A stretch of 5,428 nucleotides of DNA from Deltaproteobacteria bacterium (GTDB lineage Bacteria; Desulfobacterota_B; Binatia; Binatales; Binataceae): the NCBI GenBank assembly GCA_021827465.1, contig JAKAVX010000217.1, positions 1-5,428 on the forward strand. The letters are read 5' to 3'. Under the pieces are notes generated by a model. It saw only the letters and a list, made by a program, of their open reading frames with translations, was not told where the DNA came from and did no database searches. Within the stretch, counting starts at the first letter, position 1. Each line of letters begins with the position of its first letter. Position numbers and translations under genes: made by a program. This document shows, one piece after another, positions 1 to 5,428 of the stretch.

Positions 1-1023
1 TCGGTAGCGGAAGCCAGTCGCGCCGCACGGGCATGGCGACACCTCAACGCGATGGATGTCGCCGAGCGAAAGCCGGGTCCATCCGAAGCCGCCGCCGGCA
101 AGCGAGGTAAAGACCGCTTCGCCCTGGGCGCCATCCTTGAGCGCGACCGGCTCCTGGGTCGCCGGATCAACCAGTTCGTAAAGGCACAGATCGTCGCCAA
201 CCCAGTGCATCCCTTGGTACTCGGGCCATTCGCACGAAACGCCGAGTCCGGCGCCGACGTCGTAAAGCTTCGCGCCGTAGCTCTCCTCGATTCGCCGCCT
301 GACCTCGGGGATTCCCGCGCCGGGCTCGCCGCCGCACATCAGGACCTTGATGCCGAGCGAGGCGATGGGCGCACCGATTATCTCGGGCGCACGCTCGATC
401 AGATGCTCGGCGAGGGACGGCGTGCAGGTCAGGACATTGGCGCGAAAGAAACGCGCCATCTTGAGGATTCGCGCAGCTCCCGATTCGGCCCCGACCGGAA
501 TCGTCATGATGCCGATCTGGCTGCCGCAGTAGAGGCTCGCCGCGCCCGCCAGGAACATCGAGAGCGCGATCGCATGGATTACCCGGTCGCCCGATCTCAC
601 GCCCGAGCGCCATCGCGCCCTGAGCAGGTACTCGCCCCAGAAATCGTCGAGGTCGGTCTGCGTCAGGGGATAGGGCTGCGGATCGCCAGTGGTGCCCGAG
701 GTCGCGGCCATGCAGACAAGGTCGGAGAGCGGAGCGGGCAGCGTATCGTCGAGCATGCGGTAGACGTCGTTTCCGCATTCGTCCATCAGGGCGCGATAGC
801 TCGCCTTGGTGAAAACCGGCAGGGCGCGCGGCCAGTCGGCCAGCGTTTTGATGTCGCCGGGGCCGGCGATGCCACGTTCCTCCATCTGGCGGCGGAAGTA
901 CGGCGCGTGCTCGAAGAGCTGTCCGACCCGGGTGCGAAGCCGTTGGAGCTGGATACGGCGCATCGGCTCAGTGCCGAGAATCGTCTCCATCTCCACGTTC
1001 CAGTAAGGACGCTTGGACGTCAT
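1..1023 (-). CDS. Phenylacetate-CoA ligase (PaaK)-family acyl-adenylating enzyme, C-terminus cut by window edge
   Basis: This is a member of the ANL adenylate-forming superfamily, PaaK branch. Such enzymes use ATP and CoA to turn an aromatic or other carboxylic acid into its acyl-CoA in the cytoplasm. The 341 visible residues read without a stop to base 1; PaaK proteins are usually about 430 residues, so roughly the last fifth is missing, including the region of the catalytic lysine. The start ATG (1023-1021) gives the usual family opening (PYWNVEMETI, residues 6-15, then the QLQRLR helix). The phosphate-binding motif TSGTTGDP lies at 108-115, GGEPG at 231-235, GEAVFTSL at 301-308, a ribose-binding-type Asp in LGD at 320-322, and CPCG at 331-334. 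The usual RYRTGD stretch is altered to RLSLGD, and the Arg normally after CPCG is Ala, so this is a divergent subgroup and the substrate may not be phenylacetate. A weak AGGT Shine-Dalgarno (1034-1031) precedes the start. It is divergent from the methyltransferase at 1489. The family is secure; the substrate is unknown. Confidence 0.9.
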   Translation of the reverse strand, partial: MTSKRPYWNVEMETILGTEPMRRIQLQRLRTRVGQLFEHAPYFRRQMEERGIAGPGDIKTLADWPRALPVFTKASYRALMDECGNDVYRMLDDTLPAPLSDLVCMAATSGTTGDPQPYPLTQTDLDDFWGEYLLRARWRSGVRSGDRVIHAIALSMFLAGAASLYCGSQIGIMTIPVGAESGAARILKMARFFRANVLTCTPSLAEHLIERAPEIIGAPIASLGIKVLMCGGEPGAGIPEVRRRIEESYGAKLYDVGAGLGVSCEWPEYQGMHWVGDDLCLYELVDPATQEPVALKDGAQGEAVFTSLAGGGFGWTRLSLGDIHRVEVSPCPCGATGFRYR

Positions 1024-1488
1024 AAGCAAAACCTATGAAAAGCTGCGACCCGATGCGGCGCAGGCGCGGAGCTGGCAACACGAGGCGGGACGCCCCGTCT
1101 TGCGAATCTCTCCCCGTTCGAATTGGTTCTCGCCAACTACCGACAACGGCTGGTGGTCCAAACGCAATTCCAATGCCTTGAGGCCAAAGACTCGGGGCCC
1201 GTGAATTTCTGTCGCGTTTGCGGACATTTAGGCTCTTTCAGGCGCGCTCGCGGACCCGGCGTGCCGAGGGACCGTCGGCGACTGCGGATGAGTCCGAATG
1301 ATGCATTCTGCAACCTATGGAAACAGGAGGTACGTTCGGAGAAGAAGGTGGTTCGCAGGATATTCGCTGACCCTGTCCGTCAAATTCAACGTTGGCGCCG
1401 TCCGGTCAAAGGGCGGCAGCCGCGCGCCGAATTGCGCAAATTGCTCGGCTTGGACTAATTACAAACCGAAAGTGCGGAGGTTCCTGCC
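1024..1488. promoter_or_regulatory. Divergent intergenic region, no convincing gene
   Basis: This 465-bp gap lies between two divergent starts and should carry promoters for both genes unless one is read through. No strong sigma-70 pair was found. The best plus-strand candidate is weak: TTGCGC (1432-1437), a 16-bp spacer, then ACTAAT (1454-1459), which would give a leader of about 20-25 nt. TTGCGCAA (1432-1439) is also an 8-bp palindrome that could be an operator. Three short inverted repeats sit almost end to end at 1263-1279, 1285-1296 and 1296-1308. A plus-strand open frame with a TTG start (1123-1458, 111 codons) is possible but very arginine-rich and resembles no family I know, so it is not called. 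No riboswitch consensus was recognised. Confidence 0.4.
1476..1480 (+). promoter_or_regulatory. Strong Shine-Dalgarno (GGAGG) for the first methyltransferase
   Basis: A perfect GGAGG lies 8 nt upstream of the ATG at 1489. It fixes that start and argues against the in-frame Met at residue 15. Confidence 0.75.
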
Positions 1489-2490
1489 ATGGACAAACCG
1501 GCTCGAGTCAGCGTCAAACGCATCAACGAAATGAGCCTCGCGTTCCAGCAGGCTGGTGTCCTCTGGGCGGGTATCGAACTGGAACTGTTCACGAGGATCT
1601 CCGAAGGCTGCGCCACAACCGGTGACATCGCCGCCGCATTGGGAACCAAGCCCGAGGCAACGGAGCGGCTACTTGCGGCCTGTGTTGCGCTCGATCTTAT
1701 CGAAAAGAGGGACGGCCGCTATTCGAACCGTCCCGATGTGGAGCGCTATCTGGTCAAAGGCAAGCCCACCTATCACGGGGATTGGGCCCTGTATCACAAG
1801 GGCGATTACGAACAATGGAAGAATCTCGCCTCTGTAATAAGGCCGCCCAAGGACTTCTACCAACGCGTCAGGGAAGACCCCAAGGTGGCGCGCCAGTTGA
1901 CTACGGCGGGTTATCATTCGTCCATCTCCGCCGGACAGAAGTTCGCCCGCGAGAGCGATCTCGCAGGCGTGTCGCTGCTTCTCGATCTCGGCGGAGGCTC
2001 GGGCGTGTATTCGATCATGGCATGCCGCGAGCACCCGAAGTTGCGTGCGATTGTGTTCGACGTTCCGACCGTATGCGCAGTGACCGATGAGTTTATCGCT
2101 GAGGCCGGACTCTCCGATCGAATCAGGACGAATCCCGGCGACTACCTCGTCGGGCCATATCCTGACGGCGCCGATGCGATACTGATTTGCGGAACTCTCG
2201 AACCGCGCACTTTGGAAGAGCACAGGACCGTGCTCGGCAAAGCGTTTGAGGCGCTGGCGCCGGGCGGCACGCTGTTTTTGATCATCAATATGCTCGACGA
2301 CGACGGCAAAGGACCTCTTGAAGCGGTCCTATCCAACCTCGGCCACGTATTCAGTTCCGGACCGTGGGGAGGGATCCGCGCGGCGGGCGAGATAGCGGGG
2401 ATGCTTTCGGCGGCGGGCTTCATCGATATGAAGTTCAGCGATTTCGCACCCGGCACGTATCGTCGCGCGGTCGCGAAAAAACCCCGGTGA
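1489..2490 (+). CDS. SAM-dependent methyltransferase, O-methyltransferase (Methyltransf_2-like) family, first paralogue
   Basis: This 333-residue cytoplasmic protein has the two-domain layout of small-molecule O-methyltransferases (acetylserotonin or caffeate O-methyltransferase type). An N-terminal winged-helix dimerisation domain (about 10-90) is followed by a linker with KGKPTYHGD (90-98) and a Rossmann methyltransferase domain (about 160-333). SAM-binding motif I is LDLGGGSG (165-172); the acidic residue that usually binds the SAM ribose is D191 in FDVP; G217-D218 matches the family GD motif; APGG (257-260) precedes the next strand. The family normally has a catalytic His in an LHDWxDE-like segment. 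The equivalent segment here is CGTLEPR (234-240), with Glu238 at the His position. The right-hand paralogue at 3819-4838 keeps a His there. The start is supported by GGAGG 8 nt upstream. The CoA-transferase begins 4 bp after the stop, indicating co-transcription. The fold is secure; the substrate, and whether the methyl acceptor is an oxygen, are unknown. Confidence 0.92.
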   Translation: MDKPARVSVKRINEMSLAFQQAGVLWAGIELELFTRISEGCATTGDIAAALGTKPEATERLLAACVALDLIEKRDGRYSNRPDVERYLVKGKPTYHGDWALYHKGDYEQWKNLASVIRPPKDFYQRVREDPKVARQLTTAGYHSSISAGQKFARESDLAGVSLLLDLGGGSGVYSIMACREHPKLRAIVFDVPTVCAVTDEFIAEAGLSDRIRTNPGDYLVGPYPDGADAILICGTLEPRTLEEHRTVLGKAFEALAPGGTLFLIINMLDDDGKGPLEAVLSNLGHVFSSGPWGGIRAAGEIAGMLSAAGFIDMKFSDFAPGTYRRAVAKKPR

Positions 2491-2494
2491 GCAT

Positions 2495-3625
2495 ATGAAA
2501 CAGCCGCTCAGCGGAATGACCGTGCTCGATTTCGGCACGCTCACGCCGGGAAAGTTCTGCACGTCGCTCCTTGCCGACATGGGCGCATCGGTGCTGCGTA
2601 TCGAACGACCCTCAGCCAAAGGCGGCAAGCTCTCCCACGAGGACCTCGCGCTCAACCGTGGCAAGCGCTCGCTCACGCTCGATCTTCGAACAGAAGCGAG
2701 TCGCGAAGTTGTTCTGCGGCTTGCTCGCCGATGCGACGCCATGATCGAGAGCTATCGTCCGGGCGTCGCTAAGCGGTTGGGCATCGATTATCCGAGCCTG
2801 CGCGAGCACAATCGGCGGCTGGTCTACTGTTCGCTTTCAGGATTTGGACAGACCGGCCCGATGGCTCATCTCGCCGGATTCGATTTGCAGTTCGTCGCGC
2901 GAAGCGGACTCCTCGGCGCGATCGCGGGCGGCAAGAAGGTGCCGTCGGTGCCGGGCGCCTATCTATCGGACGCGGTTTCGGGTCTGACTGCGGCGCTCGC
3001 CATATGCGCTGCGATGGTCGGAGCGAGGAAAACGGGCGAAGGATATTACGTGGACCTTGCGATGCTCGACAGCATCTTCGCGATGCTCGCGGTGTCGCAT
3101 GGCGTGCTTGCCGAAGCGAAAGCCGGAGACGGCGACGCGTATGATTCGCCTTTTTACGCTATTTACGAAACCGGCGACGGCCGCTATCTGGCGCTAGGCG
3201 CGATCAGGGCTGAATCGTCGCGGGCACTATGTCGCGAACTCGGGCGTCCTGAGATGGCTGAAGCCGGGTTCGACACGCCCGAGAAGCATGCAGCGCTGAC
3301 GGCTTTTCTGGGCGAAGCGTTCAAAAGCGCACCCGCAAGCGAGTGGATGTCGAGGCTCGCTACGTTGGATATCGAAGCCGCGTTGGTCAATTCACCGCGT
3401 GAGGCATTCGACGATCCGCAGCTTGTGGCGCGGGCGATGGCGCCGCGCGAATTTGCTCCGGAAATCGGATACTTCCGGAGGATCGCAACGCCGGTGCGCT
3501 TTTCCGCGGAGTCTGCGGAGCCCCCGCCCGCGCCGCGGATAGGCGAGCATTCAGACGAAGTGCTTCGCGAACTCGGCTACTCGGAAGCGGACATCGCGCG
3601 TCTGCGGGAACAGGGCGTGATCTAG
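2495..3625 (+). CDS. Class III CoA-transferase (CaiB/BaiF family, AMACR-like framework)
   Basis: This 376-residue cytoplasmic protein is full length for the family. Class III transferases move CoA between carboxylates through an active-site aspartyl-CoA thioester or anhydride; relatives include formyl-CoA transferase, CaiB and alpha-methylacyl-CoA racemase (AMACR). Family signatures in order are GMTVLDFGTLTPGKFCTSLL (7-26), LADMGASVLRIERP (26-39), LNRGKRSLTLDL (53-64), DAMIESYRPGVAKRLGI (81-97), the YCSLSGFGQTGP block (111-122), and YLSDAVSG (156-163) with D159 at the conserved catalytic Asp. Against AMACR the His of the AGHD motif is Phe129 (AGFD, 127-130), and the Glu of GAIE is Arg238 (GAIR, 235-238). 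Loss of these two residues argues against racemase activity. The C-terminus IGEHSDEVLRELGYS (349-363) is typical. The ATG lies 4 bp after the methyltransferase stop, with GGTGA (2486-2490) overlapping that stop as a short-spaced ribosome site. CoA donor and acceptor are unknown; the divergent CoA ligase suggests a shared acyl-CoA pathway. Confidence 0.93.
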   Translation: MKQPLSGMTVLDFGTLTPGKFCTSLLADMGASVLRIERPSAKGGKLSHEDLALNRGKRSLTLDLRTEASREVVLRLARRCDAMIESYRPGVAKRLGIDYPSLREHNRRLVYCSLSGFGQTGPMAHLAGFDLQFVARSGLLGAIAGGKKVPSVPGAYLSDAVSGLTAALAICAAMVGARKTGEGYYVDLAMLDSIFAMLAVSHGVLAEAKAGDGDAYDSPFYAIYETGDGRYLALGAIRAESSRALCRELGRPEMAEAGFDTPEKHAALTAFLGEAFKSAPASEWMSRLATLDIEAALVNSPREAFDDPQLVARAMAPREFAPEIGYFRRIATPVRFSAESAEPPPAPRIGEHSDEVLRELGYSEADIARLREQGVI

Positions 3626-3633
3626 CGCCCTGT
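3610..3633 (+). terminator. Perfect 8-bp hairpin spanning the CoA-transferase stop codon
   Basis: ACAGGGCG (3610-3617) and CGCCCTGT (3626-3633) are exact inverse complements around the 8-nt loop TGATCTAG, and the TAG stop forms the end of the loop. No T-run follows, so it is not a canonical intrinsic terminator. It could slow transcription or protect the mRNA 3' end. The structure is seen directly; the function is inferred. Confidence 0.45.
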
Positions 3634-3665
3634 ACCGCAAATGACTTAAAGCCGCCGTCAATGGC

Positions 3666-3753
3666 ATGAGGTTCTTCGCTTCGGCAGCTTACGCTCAGAA
3701 TGACAAGAAAGAGCGGGCGCTTCTGTCATTCTGAGCGGAGCGAAGAATCTCAT
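3666..3753. repeat. Inverted pair of a dispersed-type repeat unit in a convergent gap
   Basis: The right arm (3724-3753) begins TGTCATTCTGAGCGGAGCGA. Its reverse complement matches the left arm (3666-3705) apart from one G/A change near the outer end and a roughly 10-base insertion in the left arm (GGCAGCTTAC region, 3683-3692). The 18-nt centre contains a further small palindrome, AGCGGGCGCT (3712-3721). As RNA the block would form a long stem in either direction. It lies between two genes that converge, where a bidirectional terminator would be useful. From memory, units with the core TTCTTCGCT...CAGAATGACA recur in intergenic DNA of many unrelated bacteria and metagenome bins, in the manner of REP or MITE-like elements. 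That recollection was not checked here. Confidence 0.8.
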
Positions 3754-3800
3754 TCCACAGCTCTCCAGTCGGAAACGTATTTACGGGACACACTCCACTA

Positions 3801-3815
3801 GGCGCGCCTGGCGCC
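3801..3815 (-). terminator. Small GC-rich hairpin just past the second methyltransferase stop
   Basis: GGCGC (3801-3805) and GCGCC (3811-3815) pair around a 5-nt loop, a few bases downstream of the minus-strand stop at 3821-3819. The same stretch contains the 10-bp palindrome AGGCGCGCCT (3800-3809). There is no T-tract on the minus strand, and 5-bp GC stems are common by chance in GC-rich DNA, so a terminator role is a weak guess. Confidence 0.2.
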
Positions 3816-3818
3816 GAT

Positions 3819-4838
3819 TCAGGGTTTCGACGCCACCGCCCAGCCCAACGACCCTTCGAGGAATTCCTCGACCTTGAGCAGGCGAAATCCCGCCGATTCC
3901 AGATATTCCTTGAAATCCGCTGCGCTGTGCACGACGCCATTGCCGGGCTGAAACGCCTGCGCGAGCGACAGGAACGCGGCTACCGGTGGACCCGTTCTTT
4001 CGCTATTGAGCATGTAGTCGCAGATGATCATCGCGCCGCCGCTCGGCAGGATGTCGTATGCTTTCTTGACGACGCGATGGGCGGTGGCCGGATCGTAGGC
4101 GTGGATGTTCCCGCACAGCAGCGCCACGTCCGGTCCTGAAGGAAACGGGTCTGCGGTAAAATCGCATCCTACCGTGCGGATGCGCGAAGCGAAGCCTTCC
4201 TTTTCGATAAACTCCCGGGCGACGACACATATGTTGGGGAAATCGAGCACCGTTACCGTGAGTTGCGGATAGCGCCGGCAAGCTTCGATCGAGTAGACGG
4301 CCGATCCGCCGCCGATATCCAGGAGATGGCGGTACGGGGAAAAATCGAACCTGCGCGCCAGCACGCGCGCGGTCCCTTGCGAGCCCGTGTAACCGGCTTC
4401 GGTGAGCGCGCGCGCTTCCTTCGGGTCGTTCGCGGTGTCGTAGTACCTGCCCCTTCCGGCCCGGTCTCCGCCCTTCAGAAAGTCGGCGACTTTGCCCCAC
4501 AAGGGATACGAGCCTTTTGCAAAGTGCAGCAGGTAGTCGCCGAAGTAGGTCGGCTTGCCGCGCACCAGAAAACGATCCACATCGGCGGCGTTCGAGACCA
4601 TCGCGCCGTCCCGTGTCACGAGATCGATCGCGGCGCATGCGGTGATCAGCTTCTCGGCGCGCTCCCTGGGTATCCCGAGCCGCGACGCAATCTCATCGAG
4701 CGATCGCGGCCCTTCGCTCAATGCGTCAAAGAGCCGAACCTCGAGCGCGGCCAGGAGCGTGCCCGCGGACATGAACCCGAGGCCCATGTCATTGAGCCGG
4801 CGCGTTGTCAGTTTTTTCCCGTCAGCTTCTCCGGCCAT
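3819..4838 (-). CDS. SAM-dependent methyltransferase, O-methyltransferase (Methyltransf_2-like) family, second paralogue
   Basis: This 339-residue cytoplasmic protein is homologous over its whole length to the methyltransferase at 1489-2490. Shared stretches include a VSNxxDVxRxLVxGKPTYxGD-type block (81-101 here), ALTEAGY (144-150) and GGGSxVYSIxACR (176-188). The winged-helix dimerisation domain covers about 10-90 and the Rossmann domain about 168-339. Motif I is LDIGGGSA (173-180), with Ala where the paralogue has the more usual Gly; D199 in LDFP is the likely SAM-ribose ligand; D226 matches the GD motif; LPSGG (264-268) follows. CGNIHAYDP (242-250) aligns with the family LHDWxDE segment and places His246 at the catalytic-base position of plant and animal O-methyltransferases. 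The start is chosen because it aligns with the paralogue start; AGGG lies about 10 nt upstream. It converges on the CoA-transferase and diverges from the molybdoenzyme gene. The substrate is unknown; catalysis by a canonical His mechanism is likely. Confidence 0.92.
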   Translation of the reverse strand: MAGEADGKKLTTRRLNDMGLGFMSAGTLLAALEVRLFDALSEGPRSLDEIASRLGIPRERAEKLITACAAIDLVTRDGAMVSNAADVDRFLVRGKPTYFGDYLLHFAKGSYPLWGKVADFLKGGDRAGRGRYYDTANDPKEARALTEAGYTGSQGTARVLARRFDFSPYRHLLDIGGGSAVYSIEACRRYPQLTVTVLDFPNICVVAREFIEKEGFASRIRTVGCDFTADPFPSGPDVALLCGNIHAYDPATAHRVVKKAYDILPSGGAMIICDYMLNSERTGPPVAAFLSLAQAFQPGNGVVHSAADFKEYLESAGFRLLKVEEFLEGSLGWAVASKP

Positions 4839-4952
4839 AGGTTTGAGACCCTATCCCTCTTTCGGAATTTTTGGTAACGCAAAGTCTGCGACACGCGATC
4901 GGCCCCGGGCTATCCAAAACGCGACTCGTCAACCGCAGCACAGCCGAGGACT
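4839..4952. promoter_or_regulatory. Divergent start-to-start gap, presumed promoters
   Basis: These 114 bp separate the divergent starts of the second methyltransferase and the molybdoenzyme, so promoters for both are expected here. The left part is AT-richer than its surroundings (around 4858-4883). On the plus strand TTGGTA (4871-4876) could be a -35 box, but the -10 position 17 bp on (CGCGAT) is poor. No clear operator or terminator was seen. Confidence 0.3.
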
Positions 4953-5428
4953 ATGACGCCACCAAACTCCGCAAGCCGTACCGTAATCAATGCGTCCCAC
5001 TGGGGTGTCTTTTACGCCCGCGTCGAGGGAGGCCGCCTGGTGGAAACGCGCCCGTTCCTCGAACGGATGCCCGCTGCGGCGGCGGAGATGATTCGGGCGA
5101 TTCCGTCGTGGCTGTATTCGGAAAATCGGGTCAAGTATCCGATGGTTCGCTCGGGCTATCTGAAGAAAGGCCCGGCCTCCGACCGCAGCGAACGGGGCCG
5201 CGGCGATTTCGTCAGGGTTGGATGGGACGAGGCGCTCGGGCTCGTCGCCGCGGAACTCAATCGCGTGAAGGACGAGTACGGCGCGCAAGCAATTTACGAT
5301 GGAAGCTACGGATGGGCCAGCGTCGGCAAGCTGCATGACGCTCCCGCCCTGCTGAAGCGGATGCTCTCGATGCACGGGCCGGTCACGAGCTACACGGGCG
5401 ATTACAGCACCGGCGCCGCGCAAGTCAT
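4953..5428 (+). CDS. Molybdopterin S/N-oxide reductase (DMSO/TMAO/biotin-sulfoxide reductase family), N-terminal part
   Basis: This is the start of a bis-MGD molybdoenzyme of the DMSO reductase family, the group that reduces sulfoxides or N-oxides (DMSO, TMAO, biotin or methionine sulfoxide). It has 158 complete codons and runs off the right edge; family members are about 750-850 residues. Landmarks are SHWGVFYARVEGGRL (15-29), YSENRVKYPMVRSGYL (55-70), RGRGDFVRVGWDEAL (81-95), DGSYGW (116-121) and GDYSTGAAQV (149-158). S152 aligns with the serine that ligates molybdenum in DMSO and TMAO reductases, and Y119 and W121 match their active-site Tyr and Trp. There is no N-terminal Cys cluster for an iron-sulfur centre. 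No twin-arginine leader is present: only 14 residues precede the SHWG block, and the frame upstream to the stop at 4875-4877 has no ATG, GTG or TTG codon. A cytoplasmic, BisC-like enzyme is therefore more likely than a periplasmic TorA or DorA. GAGG (4946-4949) is an unusually close Shine-Dalgarno, 3 nt from the start. The exact substrate is undetermined. Confidence 0.92.
   Translation, partial: MTPPNSASRTVINASHWGVFYARVEGGRLVETRPFLERMPAAAAEMIRAIPSWLYSENRVKYPMVRSGYLKKGPASDRSERGRGDFVRVGWDEALGLVAAELNRVKDEYGAQAIYDGSYGWASVGKLHDAPALLKRMLSMHGPVTSYTGDYSTGAAQV

Noticed and set aside
52..1038. Long plus-strand open frame of 328 codons opposite the ligase
   Set aside because: It is antisense to a gene with clear PaaK motifs, its product is low-complexity and rich in Arg, Ala and Asp, and it matches no family; this is typical of GC-rich shadows.
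1285..1300. Hammerhead-ribozyme-like core (GGATGAGTCCGAA)
   Set aside because: It resembles the CUGAUGA-stem-GAAA layout, but the first core base is wrong, the stem has no second half in the right place, and the GAAA core is missing.
1123..1458. Possible 111-codon gene in the divergent gap (TTG start)
   Set aside because: No good ribosome site at the start, a strongly Arg-rich product with no recognisable domain, and competing open frames overlap it in other phases. A small unknown gene is not fully excluded.
1024..1488. SAM or SAH riboswitch ahead of the methyltransferase
   Set aside because: Considered because the gene uses SAM, but none of the conserved riboswitch cores I know could be found.
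4003..4638. Minus-strand open frame of 211 codons inside the second methyltransferase
   Set aside because: Another phase of the same strand as a well-supported gene; the product is Arg-rich and motif-free.
4929..5423. Minus-strand open frame of 164 codons opposite the molybdoenzyme
   Set aside because: Antisense to a coding region with unmistakable DMSO-reductase-family motifs.

Overview
The window is GC-rich bacterial DNA (about 60% G+C or more by eye). It holds five protein-coding genes, two of them cut by the window edges. No RNA gene, CRISPR array or transposase was seen. The mix of a PaaK-type acyl-CoA ligase, a CaiB-family CoA-transferase, paired SAM methyltransferases and a molybdenum S/N-oxide reductase suggests a soil or aquatic bacterium with broad CoA-thioester metabolism. 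Proteobacteria, Desulfobacterota or Binatota-like lineages would all fit. This placement is an impression, because no taxonomic marker is present.

Layout, left to right. (1) At 1-1023, minus strand, is the N-terminal 341 residues of a phenylacetate-CoA ligase (PaaK)-family adenylating enzyme whose C-terminus lies off the left edge. (2) At 1024-1488 is a 465-bp divergent gap with no convincing gene, some short hairpins and a strong Shine-Dalgarno for the next gene. (3) At 1489-2490, plus strand, is a two-domain SAM-dependent methyltransferase of the acetylserotonin/caffeate O-methyltransferase type. It is followed after 4 bp by (4) a class III CoA-transferase (CaiB/BaiF/AMACR fold) at 2495-3625; the two look like one operon. 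(5) At 3626-3818 is a convergent gap. It holds a hairpin that straddles the CoA-transferase stop codon and a large inverted repeat made of two copies of a dispersed-type repeat unit. (6) At 3819-4838, minus strand, is a second methyltransferase clearly paralogous to the first. (7) At 4839-4952 is a short divergent gap. (8) At 4953-5428, plus strand, is the N-terminal 158 residues of a DMSO/TMAO/biotin-sulfoxide reductase-family molybdoenzyme, running off the right edge just after its molybdenum-ligating serine.

How the genes may work together (inference): the ligase could activate a carboxylic acid to its CoA thioester, the class III transferase could move CoA between acyl groups, and the two methyltransferases could act on the acid or a related intermediate. 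The two methyltransferases differ at the catalytic His position (His in the right-hand copy, Glu in the left-hand copy), so they may not do the same chemistry. The CoA-transferase has the racemase-like sequence framework but lacks two racemase catalytic residues, which favours CoA transfer over racemisation. The molybdoenzyme may be an unrelated neighbour. The substrate cannot be read from this sequence.
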